NCBI GenBank assembly: GCA_964036155.1 | Contig: OZ038423.1 | Span: 8,013,249 to 8,077,248 of the forward strand | Direction: 5' to 3' | DNA from: Diploscapter coronatus | Taxonomy: Eukaryota > Nematoda > Chromadorea > Rhabditida > Rhabditidae | Length of the DNA stretch: 64,000 nucleotides | In this document: in pieces, positions 12,301 to 23,300 of the stretch | How the letters are laid out: each line of letters opens with the position of its first letter | Numbering within the stretch: the first letter of the stretch is position 1 | Translations under genes and position numbers: made by a program | The notes under the pieces: model-generated | The model's database searches: none | What the model was told of the DNA's origin: nothing | Seen by the model: the letters and a program-made list of their open reading frames with translations, nothing else

Positions 12301-15300
12301 GATTTATTTAAAAAGAGAAGTCATACTACCCTACTCTATTCCTTAGCATTATATGATTTTGACACATTTTATCAGCCTATTGGTGATTATAACAGGATAA
12401 TGTCCTAGAGAAGAGAAAATTGAGTGATGAATACGAGTAGCCAGAAAAAATGCTATTTGAAATTTAAAAAATCGACCTTCACGATTTTCATATAGCTCCT
12501 TCAAGAAAAGGAAAGCGGGATGGCGTTTTCCGATGAAGAGACGATTCGGTCCAGTCGTATTGCGAAACTTCTCGTCATCTGTCAGAGTCGAATAGACCTA
12601 GAATGTGACATTTTGAAAAAAAATCGAATAGCCTTCTAACCTTCTTGAGCGCTTTGAGAAGTCTCGTCTCATCGACGAAAGGCAGCAGAGCGACACCCTG
12701 CCAGGCGAATTTCTTGCCGTTCAAATCGACCTTGAAATCTGACGGATAGAAATCGATGATGGAGGAATGGTCGTCAGTCATCAGGGTCTGCCACTGTGTA
12801 GGCAAATGAGATCTGTAAAATGATCAAGATGAAATTCTGCATTTTCTCTAATCGATCAACTAATGTTTCATGAATGTTGCTCCCATGTATATTCAAACTT
12901 TACTAATAAAAACACTCTTACTTGCTAGCAGAAGGGAAGACGCTCATGAGCTGTTCGAGGGGCTTGAACGGGGCAGTTGGCCTGGAGAAATCGGGTCTGA
13001 AACTGCCGACCGTGTCGAAATCACTTGCAAACGGAGCATAGTGGTAGGGGAAATACCAGTCCCAGCTCGCACAACCCTCAAACAAATACAAATTCAATAT
13101 CATCTGAGACAAAATAAGATCAAATCTTTGAATCAAATCGAAATTCAATTTTCATCCAAAGATGTTGAGTGAAGAAAATTGACAATGCACTGCACATCCA
13201 ACATCTTTTCTTGATCATTGATCATCATAAAAATCGTTTAAAACGAAATATAATTTTCGAAAATACCTGATAGTAGTAATGGAGCACCCAGCAGAGGCCT
13301 TCCGCATAGGCAATGCCCACTTTGCGACGAAACTCCATATCGTCTCCATCCACGTCGAATTTGGCTCTGAAAATTTTACAAGAATTATTCAAATGCATGA
13401 CTTCTCTAACTTGTAATATCTCTCCTTCCATCCAGCCTCGTGCAGCCTCACTTCATCGTGGACGGCATCATCTGCCTCTTCATCTGACTCTTCTTTCTTC
13501 TCACCATCGACTATCAATGGCGACTGAAAATGACTAATTTATGAAAAAGTCGAAAAAAAAACATGAAAAATTAAGCAGTTAGACAATGTTATCGACAGAA
13601 ATTTGGTGTTCATATTATTATCCTTTCCCAAAAATAAGATGAAGTGAGTGAGTAATACACAATGGTGAAAATAATGATAAAATGGATTATACAAAGGGAG
13701 AAATTTTAGTATTTATTATATTTTAAATGATTTTACCGAGCGACCGTTAAGATCCTATAACTTTATAAGAAAATTTTACAAAAAATATATCAAAAACTCA
13801 CATCAGCCTTCCTCTTCCTGGACTTTTTCTCGTTTTCCTCATTACTGCTGCCTTCATTCGTGTCCTTCGCCTCCACGCTCTTCATCATCGCCTTCAACCG
13901 ACGAGCTGCTTCTTCATTCTCAGAATAAGCCATTGCCTGAAATATTACAAATTCTAACATTTTATTGATAAGCTCAAAATTTGAAATTCATTTAAATATT
14001 AATTTATCGATGGTGAGAGTCCTTTTGGGAAAAGCCAAAATCGGTATTGACTTTGACGTTGATCACTTAATGAAATAACAGTTCAGTTTCGTGGGTTAGA
14101 ATTTTTTGAAAAAAAATCGACTAGAGATTTCGATTTACAGAAAGAAACTCTTACTTCTCTCCTCGCATCAGCAGCCATAACTCGGGTTTCTCGGCCTCCG
14201 AGTGACTGCGAATGTGCGAGTGGGGCGATCAGGGAACCCGCAGAAGGGACGTAGGCTGGACGCTGAGCGCCGCGGCCGCGGCCACGACTGAAAATAGAAC
14301 AAGTTTAAGGATTTGTAGATGATTGGATTTTTCTCATTTCTGTGACGAGTTTCTCAAGAATATCATATAAAATTTGAAAAATACCTTGAATATCCTCTCG
14401 GACTGTTGTCGAATCTGCCCCTCTTCGCCTTGTAGTTCGCCTCGCGTCTCTCCTCGTCTTGCTGTCTCCTCTTGAAAATCTCATCTTCGACCCCGCCTAA
14501 GCCCGTCATGATCTTCTGCACTCGTTCCATGTTCGGAATGCCGTCTTTCGTGAGATATCTAGAATGCTTGTATATCATTTCCTTAGACTAAAAAAGCGGA
14601 TTCTTGGAATTCTCATGCAGTTTTAGAAGATGATGATAAAGAGGAAACAACGATGCATCAAGTTAAAAAATTCCTACCCCTTCATAGTATAGACCATGTC
14701 CTTGTAGAGTTTGACGAGTCTGTCGATGGCTCCTTCGCGAATTTCCAGAGAGGGCAGGTGGGGAAGGAAGTCGTTACCGACAAAGAAGCAGAGGAATACC
14801 TGCAGCAAGTACAAAAATGTATTCCATACCATTTTTGGAATTTCAGCCTTCTTCTTTCACGATAAAAATTGTGAATCCTTACCAAAGATACCATTTGCAA
14901 AATCTATATAAAACAACAACAAAAAAATCTCACCCAATCGTCGATAGCACGCTCCAACTCGAACGGGAAAGGCGCATTTGGAATGGCCAATTCCCTCTCC
15001 AAATACTCTCTGAGAACAGGTATTCGGAGGAAAATGAAATTCTTCTCCTTTGTAGCCGGTTCAGCTGTTTCAGGACCATTGTCTTCATTCTCCAATCCTC
15101 TGCAATGAAAATATGCATAAAAAGGAAGGAGGGGGTTCTTATATCGTTAAAGAACAGGACAATGTGCTTCGAATGATTGGAAAATATCAAATTTATATAG
15201 GAGGGAATCAAATCTACCTGCAATCCTTCAATTCATGCCCATATTGGCCGCACAACTCGCAAGGACGTGGCTGGTTCGGCACAAATTCGTCTCTGAAAAT

Positions 15301-16919
15301 ACCATTTGCTTCTCCTTCTCCTTCTTCTTCGAATAAAATTGCCTACCTGATAATGTTGAAGTTAGTCTCGTGAGTGGCGAGTCCGAGCATGATCAAATCA
15401 GCATCTGCGCCACACAAACAGTGGACTGTGTCCGGGTTGTGAGACGGGTTGGCGCGCTGCTTCCGGATAAAGTCCATGATTTTGTGCTCGCCCTCTCCGG
15501 GTGCATTCGCATCGGATAAAATCACCTATAAAAATCCATATATGCTTCACTTTGAAGTGTGATTTTACACAACTCGGCAACTCAGTTAGGAAGAAGATAA
15601 AATTGTAGCAACTCGAAAAAGTGCGATCGAAGACGAAGGCCTAACTGTATTGAATTTTGGAATCGAGTTTATTCTTCGCGAATATAGAAGAAACGAAGTT
15701 CTCAATGACACGCTTTCATTAGAGTAAGCAAGGCGATAGAAAATTTTTCCCGATAACTGCAGATTCGTGTCGAATTTTGTAATGTTTGACCTACCTGAAT
15801 CTTAGCCCAGGCAGGATTGCTCGTCAATCTGTCATGGATGAAGTAGCGCAGAGCGACAGCCAACCTGGCCATGAATGGAGTGCCCGGAGTGATGCAGTTC
15901 GAGTCGAAGTGGACTTTGTTCTCCTTCTCGGGCGGCAGAGGAATTCCCTCTTCACGCAGACGCTGGCGTTGCTGAACATTTGAAAATAAATACAAACCTT
16001 GCTAGAATGGTGCGAAATTCCTTTGTAAATTTCACTAGAAAAAGCTAGGCTGATTCTGAACCCCAGTGAAAGTGGCAGGAGAAGGACTAAAAATAGGGGA
16101 ACATAGAATTGTTCCGCAAAAATTTCAACCGGGATCCAGAAACGGTCAATGTCAAATTAGTTATTATTTTTTTTTTAGATATAATTGCACATTCTAGATA
16201 AATATTCATAACTTTCAAGCATTTCACCTTCTCAATAGCCTCTTGCTTCTCAGCAACCTCTTTCGAAGCCCTGAATCGTCTGCTCCTCTGCTGGTTCATC
16301 TTGGCTCTGGGTGCCACTCCGTCAATCGCCATGTACAGCAATTTGCGAGGCCGCACGATCGAGAAGATGCGGTCGATGTACTCGAAAATTAGAACCTGGA
16401 AACATTTTGGTGAGAATCCTTGACATTATTCATTGAGGTAAGATGGAAAATATTACCAAAAACGAAAACGCTTTTTCCCTTTAGAGAATTTATATCAACG
16501 AGAAACGTTCAGTGTGCAGATAAGAAGAAATGTACTCACAAACATCTCGTCCTCTGTCTCCGGTGCCGGTCTGTCTTCAGGATGAGTGCAGGGGTGGATG
16601 ATGCCGTTCATGTCCAGATATAGATTATCGAACTCCTAAAAACTCCATTTTAAACGTGTCATTTTGAAACTTTGGATTTAATGAACATTTTAGCATTATT
16701 CCATCACAATCGAATTTATCAAAATTATTGAATCGAAAAACTAAAGAAGAAAATGTTCGTTAAAATAGATACACATTCTACCTGGAAATTGGGATTAGGC
16801 TGAGTGCAGTCGATGGGGATCTTCTCCCCGTTCGCATCTCTCTGCCTGTCCTCGTTCGCATTGACCACCACATTCGGGTACTTCCTCGACAGCCAACGGA
16901 AGAATGCTGGAACACCCAT
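6351..16919 (-). CDS. xrn-2: 5'-3' exoribonuclease 2 (XRN2/Rat1)
   Basis: A nuclear 5'-to-3' exonuclease that degrades 5'-monophosphate RNA; the family trims rRNA and snoRNA and drives RNA polymerase II termination. About 21 exons encode roughly 950-1000 aa. The start [15 protein letters not shown] (exon 1, 16782-16919) is the family signature. Active-site blocks follow in order: [10 protein letters not shown] (exon 2, 16540-16635), [48 protein letters not shown] and [13 protein letters not shown], covering the conserved acidic metal ligands. The zinc knuckle [14 protein letters not shown] near 15225-15290 marks XRN2 rather than cytoplasmic XRN1. Later exons carry the XRN2-type tower and C-terminal core ([24 protein letters not shown]). 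The C-terminus is a Gly/Arg/Gln-rich tail ending GNSYYDGRY. The last exon (6351-6503) is separated by a 4.7 kb, transposon-filled intron, whereas most other introns are short. Splicing into exon 1 appears to follow RBM12 at operon-like spacing. Confidence 0.95.
6663..6721 (-). mobile_element. Helitron-like 3' end with two UUCG hairpins
   Basis: Two perfect GC-rich hairpins stand side by side in AT-rich DNA: GGGGCCGC-TTCG-CGGCCCC, itself enclosed by CTAGCC...GGCTAG (6663-6701), and ACTTTTGC-TTCG-CAAAAGT (6703-6721). Read on the minus strand, the first hairpin is followed after six bases by CTAG and then T. This fits the Helitron 3' end rule: a short hairpin just before CTRR, inserted before a host T. 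No Rep/helicase coding sequence and no certain 5' TC end were found, so this is an inferred non-autonomous terminus. A structured RNA element is an alternative. Confidence 0.4.
7000..7325. repeat. Dispersed repeat copy C, with empty SINE site
   Basis: This matches the copies near 9540-9920 and 10375-10775: TTCAATCAATCATTTAAAAT, ATCCCATTGATGTCATT, ATCCATAAAATGCAAAAAGA, AAAGGCGAAATCA and CCTATACGTTGCACACCA occur in the same order. Where the other two copies carry a tRNA-like insert, this one reads straight through (GAATCGATTCACTAAAGGCG), so it is the unoccupied paralogous site. No coding capacity. Confidence 0.7.
7910..9042. mobile_element. hAT-like non-autonomous element (host of a nested element)
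   Basis: The ends are inverted repeats: left TCAGGGATGGACCGGGA, right (reverse complement) TCAGGGGTGGGCCGGGA, 15 of 17 identical. The 8-bp direct repeat ATCTCAAT flanks the element at 7902-7909 and 9043-9050, with one base of slack at the left join. CAGGG-type ends with 8-bp target duplications are characteristic of hAT transposons. Without the inserted foldback element (7978-8905) it would be only about 205 bp, so it is a MITE-sized, transposase-less copy. Confidence 0.65.
7978..8905. mobile_element. Tc1/mariner-like foldback element nested in the hAT-like element
   Basis: The outer termini are inverted repeats, AGGTGTGTCTCAAAATTATG at the left and AGATGTGTCCCAAAATTATG read inward from the right, each abutting the dinucleotide TA. 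This is the target duplication of the Tc1/mariner superfamily. Internally, about 200 bp (8158-8360) pair with an inverted copy at about 8695-8905, including AATTATTCCGG and TATATTCCTCACATATCTGC, so the element can fold into a long hairpin. The left end carries two tandem terminal sequences (7978 and 8158) and the right end only one. No transposase frame is present. Confidence 0.65.
9170..9345. repeat. Fragment of the dispersed repeat
   Basis: GTAAAAGTACCCATTT, CCAAAATCGAT, TTTTTTACGTTGCA and CATCTCAATT-GGATGATCACATCT match pieces of the copies at 7250-7290, 10019-10070 and 10875-10935. It is a partial, noncoding copy. Confidence 0.6.
9671..9828 (-). mobile_element. tRNA-derived SINE-like element, copy 1
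   Basis: On the minus strand there is a polymerase III A box TGGCCAAGTGG (9719-9729) and, about 40 nt downstream, a B box GAGTTCGATTC (9671-9681), which is internal-promoter spacing for a tRNA. The flanks do not form an acceptor stem, so it is not a working tRNA. A tRNA-unrelated head (GCATGCTATTTCTCTG, about 9790-9806) precedes the A box. The insertion sits inside the dispersed repeat at a site that is empty in the copy at 7140. Confidence 0.6.
10510..10685 (-). mobile_element. tRNA-derived SINE-like element, copy 2
   Basis: Same element as 9671-9828, with the A box at 10576-10586 and the B box at 10512-10522; the distance between boxes is longer by about 16 nt. It is flanked by TTAAAG (10504-10509) and CTAAAG (10686-10691), a probable target duplication, because the unoccupied copy near 7140 has a single CTAAAG at that point. 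It is not expected to be a functional tRNA. Confidence 0.6.
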
Positions 16920-17386
16920 TCAATTGGGGCTAAACTCCTACCCAAAACTGGAAAACAAGAACTTCCTGAAATTTGAACATTTCATTATTAAAAATCCTGT
17001 CAAAAATGTTTTTTTTTTAAATATGAAATTTCATGGTTATTTGAAACCGAGCTATTCCGACCAAATGAATTATCACCAAGTAATATTTATTACACCTGAA
17101 AAGTGCATAAAGATGCTAACGAGGGAAAAATTAAAGTTAAGGTATACCTGAAAAAAGAAAACTAATAATCGTGTATTTTCTGAATAAATAAATTCTTTGA
17201 ATGAATCCAGAAAATATGCCGAAGTGCAAAGAAAAATTACCCGTAAAGTTAATTAACTTGTAATAATTCTTGAAAATATTGAAGAAGACAGATACAACGG
17301 CAGAAATCAAAGTAGAAATGATAAAACGAACGAGAATTCAGAGAAGTATAAGGATTGAACGAGAAAGAAGGATAAAAAGTGAATAT
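16920..17386 (-). promoter_or_regulatory. Operon-like intercistronic region RBM12 to XRN2
   Basis: Both flanking genes read leftward. AATAAA for RBM12 lies at 17086-17091 (TTTATT on the plus strand). A strong acceptor, AAATTTCAG, ends at 16966, 46 nt before the XRN2 ATG. The roughly 120 bp between the poly(A) signal and this acceptor fits nematode operons, where the downstream message receives a spliced leader at such a site. No independent promoter elements were recognised. Confidence 0.5.
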
Positions 17387-20300
17387 TTAGGAAAGCCTCA
17401 AGTTGACTTTGTGGCCGCGAAGTTGCCTGTGAGACAGCTTTGCGATGGCCTCCCTTGCGAGCTGAAATATTTTATTGTAAATCAACATTTTAAAAATTTA
17501 ACGCTCAACCGATTTTGAGAATATGAATCGTCATTTCTATTAATTTGTTTCTTTATATTTCCTGTGAAGGTGTCGATAACCGCGAGATTAGCCAATGTAC
17601 CTCTGCGTGCCGTGAAATAATTCATTTCATTTTCTAATTTCCATATGATTCCTAAACTTTAGGACCAAATTTACAGGATGATTCATTATGCACAATCTTT
17701 CTAACGTTTCTCCACTTTATTAATTTAGAGTCCATATAAATAGACCGTGTTCTTATTATCCCACTCTTACAGAGCCCAATGTGCTTAGCTAAATTTACCT
17801 TTGCCGACAAAAACCTATTTTGTAATAAATTATATAATCCTCTAAAATAAAGAAATAGGTTAAAATATATTCAGTGTCCTTATTTCTTTACACTGCGTCT
17901 CAGCATTAGGCATTTTCTCTTTGTCCTTTGTGGATACGCATCTCGTTTCCCTTTGCGAAGGTCTTTTTCAAAACAATGAGAGGTATTTTCTGAAAAATCA
18001 AAAACTCACCTCAGGTTTTGCAATGGACAGAATACACTCCCCAGTGGGCACGTTATTGTCTCCCATTCTGATGCGAATCGAGTTCGGATCCACCGGAAAT
18101 CCCTCGAAGAATGCAAGCACGTCCTCCAAGCAAATGTTTGGCGGGAAATTCTGAAATCGAGCACCTCATTTCAGTTTAGAAATTCACAAATGTATAGAAA
18201 TGAATATTTACTAACAAGTAATCAAAATTGTGGAACCTATTGTGACTGTACAATTTTACTTGATGAGAATGAAAAGCTCGGTATTTTTACATGGGATAAA
18301 GATAAGCAAGTGTACATTACTGCATATGCACACTTTCTTATAGACTTGGCAATAGAAAGAGTAGAGAAAAGAAAAGAAGAAAAAAGAGAATTCATGGAGT
18401 AATGGACAAGTATGAAATGCATACTTATTCGTTTTGTACGTGCGAAACATGTCATCTTTCATTTTTATCGAGTAGTTGGACGATCACAAAATGAAATGAA
18501 TTCGAATTGTTTTGTTTTGTAGAAAGCAGTCAGTTGTGATGTGAAATGGCGGTTAAGGATGAAACTTAACAAGTTTAAAAAGTCGTCTCTTTCAAAATAG
18601 TATTTGAAAATATCTACTCACCTCGCACATGATCACGGTTCCAGGATTGCCGATCTGCGCAATCAGTTCTGCGTCCGGTCCCCCATTCAGTTTGCTCCCA
18701 TTCTCGTTTCCTACCTTGGCTCTCCACGATGTGTTTCCTCCTGAAATCGACAGTTCTCATGAATGACATGTCGGCAAAAATAATCAAACTCTATTTCATC
18801 TCACTCACTAGATCTTCGTAAAACAATTCGAGGAGTAAAGTGTATCTGATTGAAATGATTCTAAATTATTATTTATCGGAAGATGAGAATCAAACCATCT
18901 ACAAACGTCATATCTCATCGATGCTCACATGACTGAGAAAATTCATGAGCCCTCAAAAAATACCTTGCATAAAATGCCCTCCACGTCCCCTGCCTCTGCC
19001 ATGAATTCCTCCTCGCATCGCATATTCAGGCGGAACGATCAAAGGCATTCCGGAAGGCAGGCCGGGCATCATCTGACCGCGACCTGCAAATAAAACTTTT
19101 AGTATTTATTGAAGCATTAAGGTGGTTGGTCCAATACGGTTCCTACTTTCATGTCACCCACATCAATTCGTATTTCCACTTTCTATTTTCCCGAAAAAAA
19201 AGGATGAAAATTACAATGGGTGAAATTTAAATAATTACTTTTGAAAAATCCATTCGTAAAGTTTTACCCATAGATGGTCCGGCTGGAAGGAGTCCTCTGC
19301 CTTTGCTGATGGGAATAGTGCTGGGAACGGGCACTCCGAAGTGAGTGACAGGAGGGAGACGAGGCGGAATCGGCTTGACAAGGCGAGGGTCAGGCGGGTT
19401 CTAAAATATCTGCACTTCGCATCGACAGATCACAAAAAGTTGTGATAATGTCGTTTTTGTTGAAAAATAGTGAAAGCTGGATTGTCTCAATTATAATACT
19501 TTCTGGGAAACTGACCGGATCATTCAGTCTCTTGGTGACTCCGTAAATGTCCTGAACGGCGAGATATTCATCAGCCAACTGATTGCTGATCACTCGCATT
19601 CTGAACGATTTCTTAATTGAAAAGAGAAATTTGAAAATGTATTATATTATCGCTTTTCGCATTCGAATTATGAGCCCGTGTCGTTTTATCCATGCATGCA
19701 GATTTATCTCACTTTTCACAATGGCCTCCCCTTTGCAAAAGTGGGATAACACTGCATGCCCCCCAAATTGTTCCGCTCATTTTTTTAACTGTGAAAAAAT
19801 TAGGAAAAAGGCTGATAAAAATGATAATAATAAAAATTGCAACCTGATAGTTCTGCCCATGAGATTCTCTTTGATGTCGAAGGCCTTGTCCATTTGCCCC
19901 TCGGTCTCGAATTCGGCAACCCATCTGTCGGACGCATTCCCGTCTGCGTTGTACGCGCGACGCGCCAATTTAGGCTGGTTATCGTCTTGGAACCATCTGA
20001 AAAAGAACGAAATAGTAAAATACGAAAATCCGACCAGAATCTAGAATCGAAAAGAAAAGGAGCAAATTTAGGTATAAAACGCGTAAATGCAGTGTGAGGT
20101 CGTTATGGGAAGAAAGTAATCTACAAAAGCAATGGTTTTGAAAAAAAACGATCAGCTTGGAGACTGATCATTTTTAAAATTCCGCGTTTCTGTCTTTACG
20201 AACACTTTCCGTAATTGTCAGAATCTTCCATTTTTCAAAGGCGATTTTTCTGAACAAAACCAAATAAATAGACTAACTTTCTGACATCATCCTCTTTGGC

Positions 20301-23300
20301 CTTGTGCGGCACGTTGGTCATGCAGACGCACCATCTGTTGGGCGCGTCGTTCTTGCCGCGGCCTGCCGGCGAGCGACTCCGACTCCTTCTGCCTTCGCGA
20401 CGAGGGCGACGTGGACTGCGGGATCTGTAAATAATTCTTTGATCAACCAACTACCCAAATTCATTATTTTAGAAGGCAATCATAATAATCGACAACTTAG
20501 AAATGACGAAATGACGCGACATATCTTTTCCCCAGTATTTCCCTTTCATTTACCACAACACTTATAGGTTTCGTCATCTCGTCATTTCAAAATTTTCTAG
20601 TAGTTGACCAAGAACACTTGCTTTTACATTATAGAGTCATGAAATGAGGAGTAGGAGCAGAAGTGTGAGGCGTTTCTTTGAAAATATAGGTCAGAATATA
20701 AATACTCGATCCCAAAGGATTTTCTACAAAATTATCGATTTTCTACCTGTCTCTTCCCCTTCTTCTTCCAGCCGGACTTCTAGTTCGGGATCGTCTTCTC
20801 CTGTCACCCTCTCTGTCTCTGCCCCTCTCCCTCTCCCTCTCTCTGTCCCGATCTCTGTCATTTCTCCTTCTACCGTCTCCTCTGTCATTGTCTCGGTCTC
20901 TTCTGTCGTCAGCCTTCGGCAACCCATCCACGGCTGCCTCGAAGATCGCCTTCGTTGTTGGGCGAATTCTGAAATTTCAAAATCATTTGTGTAACAGTAG
21001 GACTGAAAACGTTTGTATTGAAACGTCGTTTGCAAAAGGGATTCCACAGTATCTGCCACCAGCTGATAATCACTAGCATTTGTATTTGTCACAAGATATT
21101 CTTTTTTTCTAGACTTCCTAGCCTAAAATCTGGTGGCAACTACAGGAAACCTGTAAATAAAAGAAGTAATTTATCTTCAACATAATGAAATGATAAAAAG
21201 AGATTTGAAGCATACATATTAAAGATAGAAATTCTTCTCATTTCATTAGTTCTGTCAAATTAGAAGGCTTCTTATAAAAGCCGTATACTTGTCAAATCTG
21301 TATGACTGTATACAAGAGATAGGGGTAGAGAAAAGTAGGCTATGTATTGATCTCAAAATGATGAGCAGCATGTGCCGAGTATTTCTAGAAAAACAAAACG
21401 TTAGCCTAATCTACCGAGTCCCTACCCTTATCCCACTATTTTGCTAGTGTACGCACGGCTTTTACAAGAGGCGAATTAGAAACTGCCTAGTCTGACTTTA
21501 TTCCCAATTCATTGTCTCGGTTGAGCATGTTGAGCCCGTCATCCGGATTGCTGAATCGAATGAGGGTGTGCATGTGGATGCCTTCGGGCGAGTAGATCAC
21601 TTTGACTGCATTCAGAGCGAGGGGAATGGACGGTCTGGTGAAGGCCTCGAGGACGTGCGACTGCAGCATTTCGAGAGGCAGACGGCTCAGCTCGATGTAC
21701 ATCGGCCTGAAAATTGCATTGAAGCGAATCATTTTTAAGATTAGCTTCTTTGTTGAGTGCAATTTATCGACAATCTATAAGTGACGGAATGGAATAACGC
21801 AAAAATGATCAGACACAATAACAGAAATGACTCAAATTCCGTAGGGAAATGAAGGGTTTCGTCGTTTCGCATTAACGCCATTGACAAACTTCTCTCCAGC
21901 TCATCAATAATTTATCCTATCGGACTTACTAGATTTCGATGTTTCATTTGCCAGTTTCTCAAGTCTGACTATAGTCACAGAGACATGACTTAGAGTAAAT
22001 TTGACCTATTCTTCCTCAATGTCATAAAGGCGAAAATTCTTACTGGCGTGGCACTTTGACGGTAGGCTGATTGCTGAGAGATGGAGCGGGGGGAAGGGCA
22101 CCGATTCCCAGATTGGGAGGAGGCAGACCGGACAGGGGCAAGTTGCCGAGGGGAGGGCCTGGCAGATTGGGAGGCAGACTCATCGGAGGGAAGGGGGCAT
22201 TCTTGCCGAGCATCGAAGTAACCGGACGCTGGAATTAGCCGAATAGTTTCAAGTAGATTAGTAATTTGTGAAATTTTACGATAAGCCTAGTGTAGAACGA
22301 AAGAATGTCACTCGATTATCTGAGTTGCCCAGTTTCGCTTGTTCTACTATATCGTTTAGTGAATTATTACAAAATCATTTTGGATAGCGAATTTAAAGAA
22401 GAACAGAAAAAGTTGAAAACAATAACGAGAGACTCTCGTTCCAAATTATTTTGAAATCTTTAGAATTTACCTGATTCTGACTTGGCAGATCTCCCGGTTT
22501 CTTATTCAGATCAGACATGGTCATTGGCAGAGGAGGGCCTGGAGGCATGGCTAGTGCAGGTTTCTTTGCAGGAGGCTGATTGAGCAGATCAGTGCTGCTG
22601 GTTTTCTTGGTGTAGTTGGACGAGTCGCGCCAACTCTCCTCCTTGATCGTAGCCGTATTGACGGACACATTTGAAGATAGAGCTGCTGGAGAAGGGCCTT
22701 GAAGCGCAGAGGGCAGAAGACGAGCAGCTCTGGAAATGGGTAAATTTATAAAATAAATTCCTGCATCATATCCATTATGAAAATGAAAAATTGATCCTCA
22801 CGGGAATCTCGATTGAATTTCTTTCATGGAAAAATTGTCTTGGAAATGATAGATGAATAGAAAATCGGCTTCAACTTCGTAAATCATATTCTTTCAGCTG
22901 TTTTTTTGTTAAAGAAACGCAAAAACTTACTCGTTAGTCAGAGGGTTGAGATGAATTGTATCGACGTTCAGATTGGGGAGTTGATTGTTGATGGACCTGG
23001 GCATGCCAGAGGAAGCGCTGGAAGACAGACTGACTGGGGGAGTGGACTGAGCCGCAGAGGCCGGAGAGACAGAGCCGGGGAAGAATTGACGGATGTTGGC
23101 TGGAGGGATGCCAAAGGGAGGACGCAGGTGCGGAGGCAAGTTGTTCAGAATCTCCTCGGGAAGCAGAACTTTCCTCGCTTCAGAGGTGGAGGCAGGAGTT
23201 GACTGCTGAAATTTGCGAACTACAAATAAAATTATGAAGCTTCAATAGAATATCCGTCGAAATCAAGCTACATAGAAGAATACTTCAAAGTCGACAAGAT

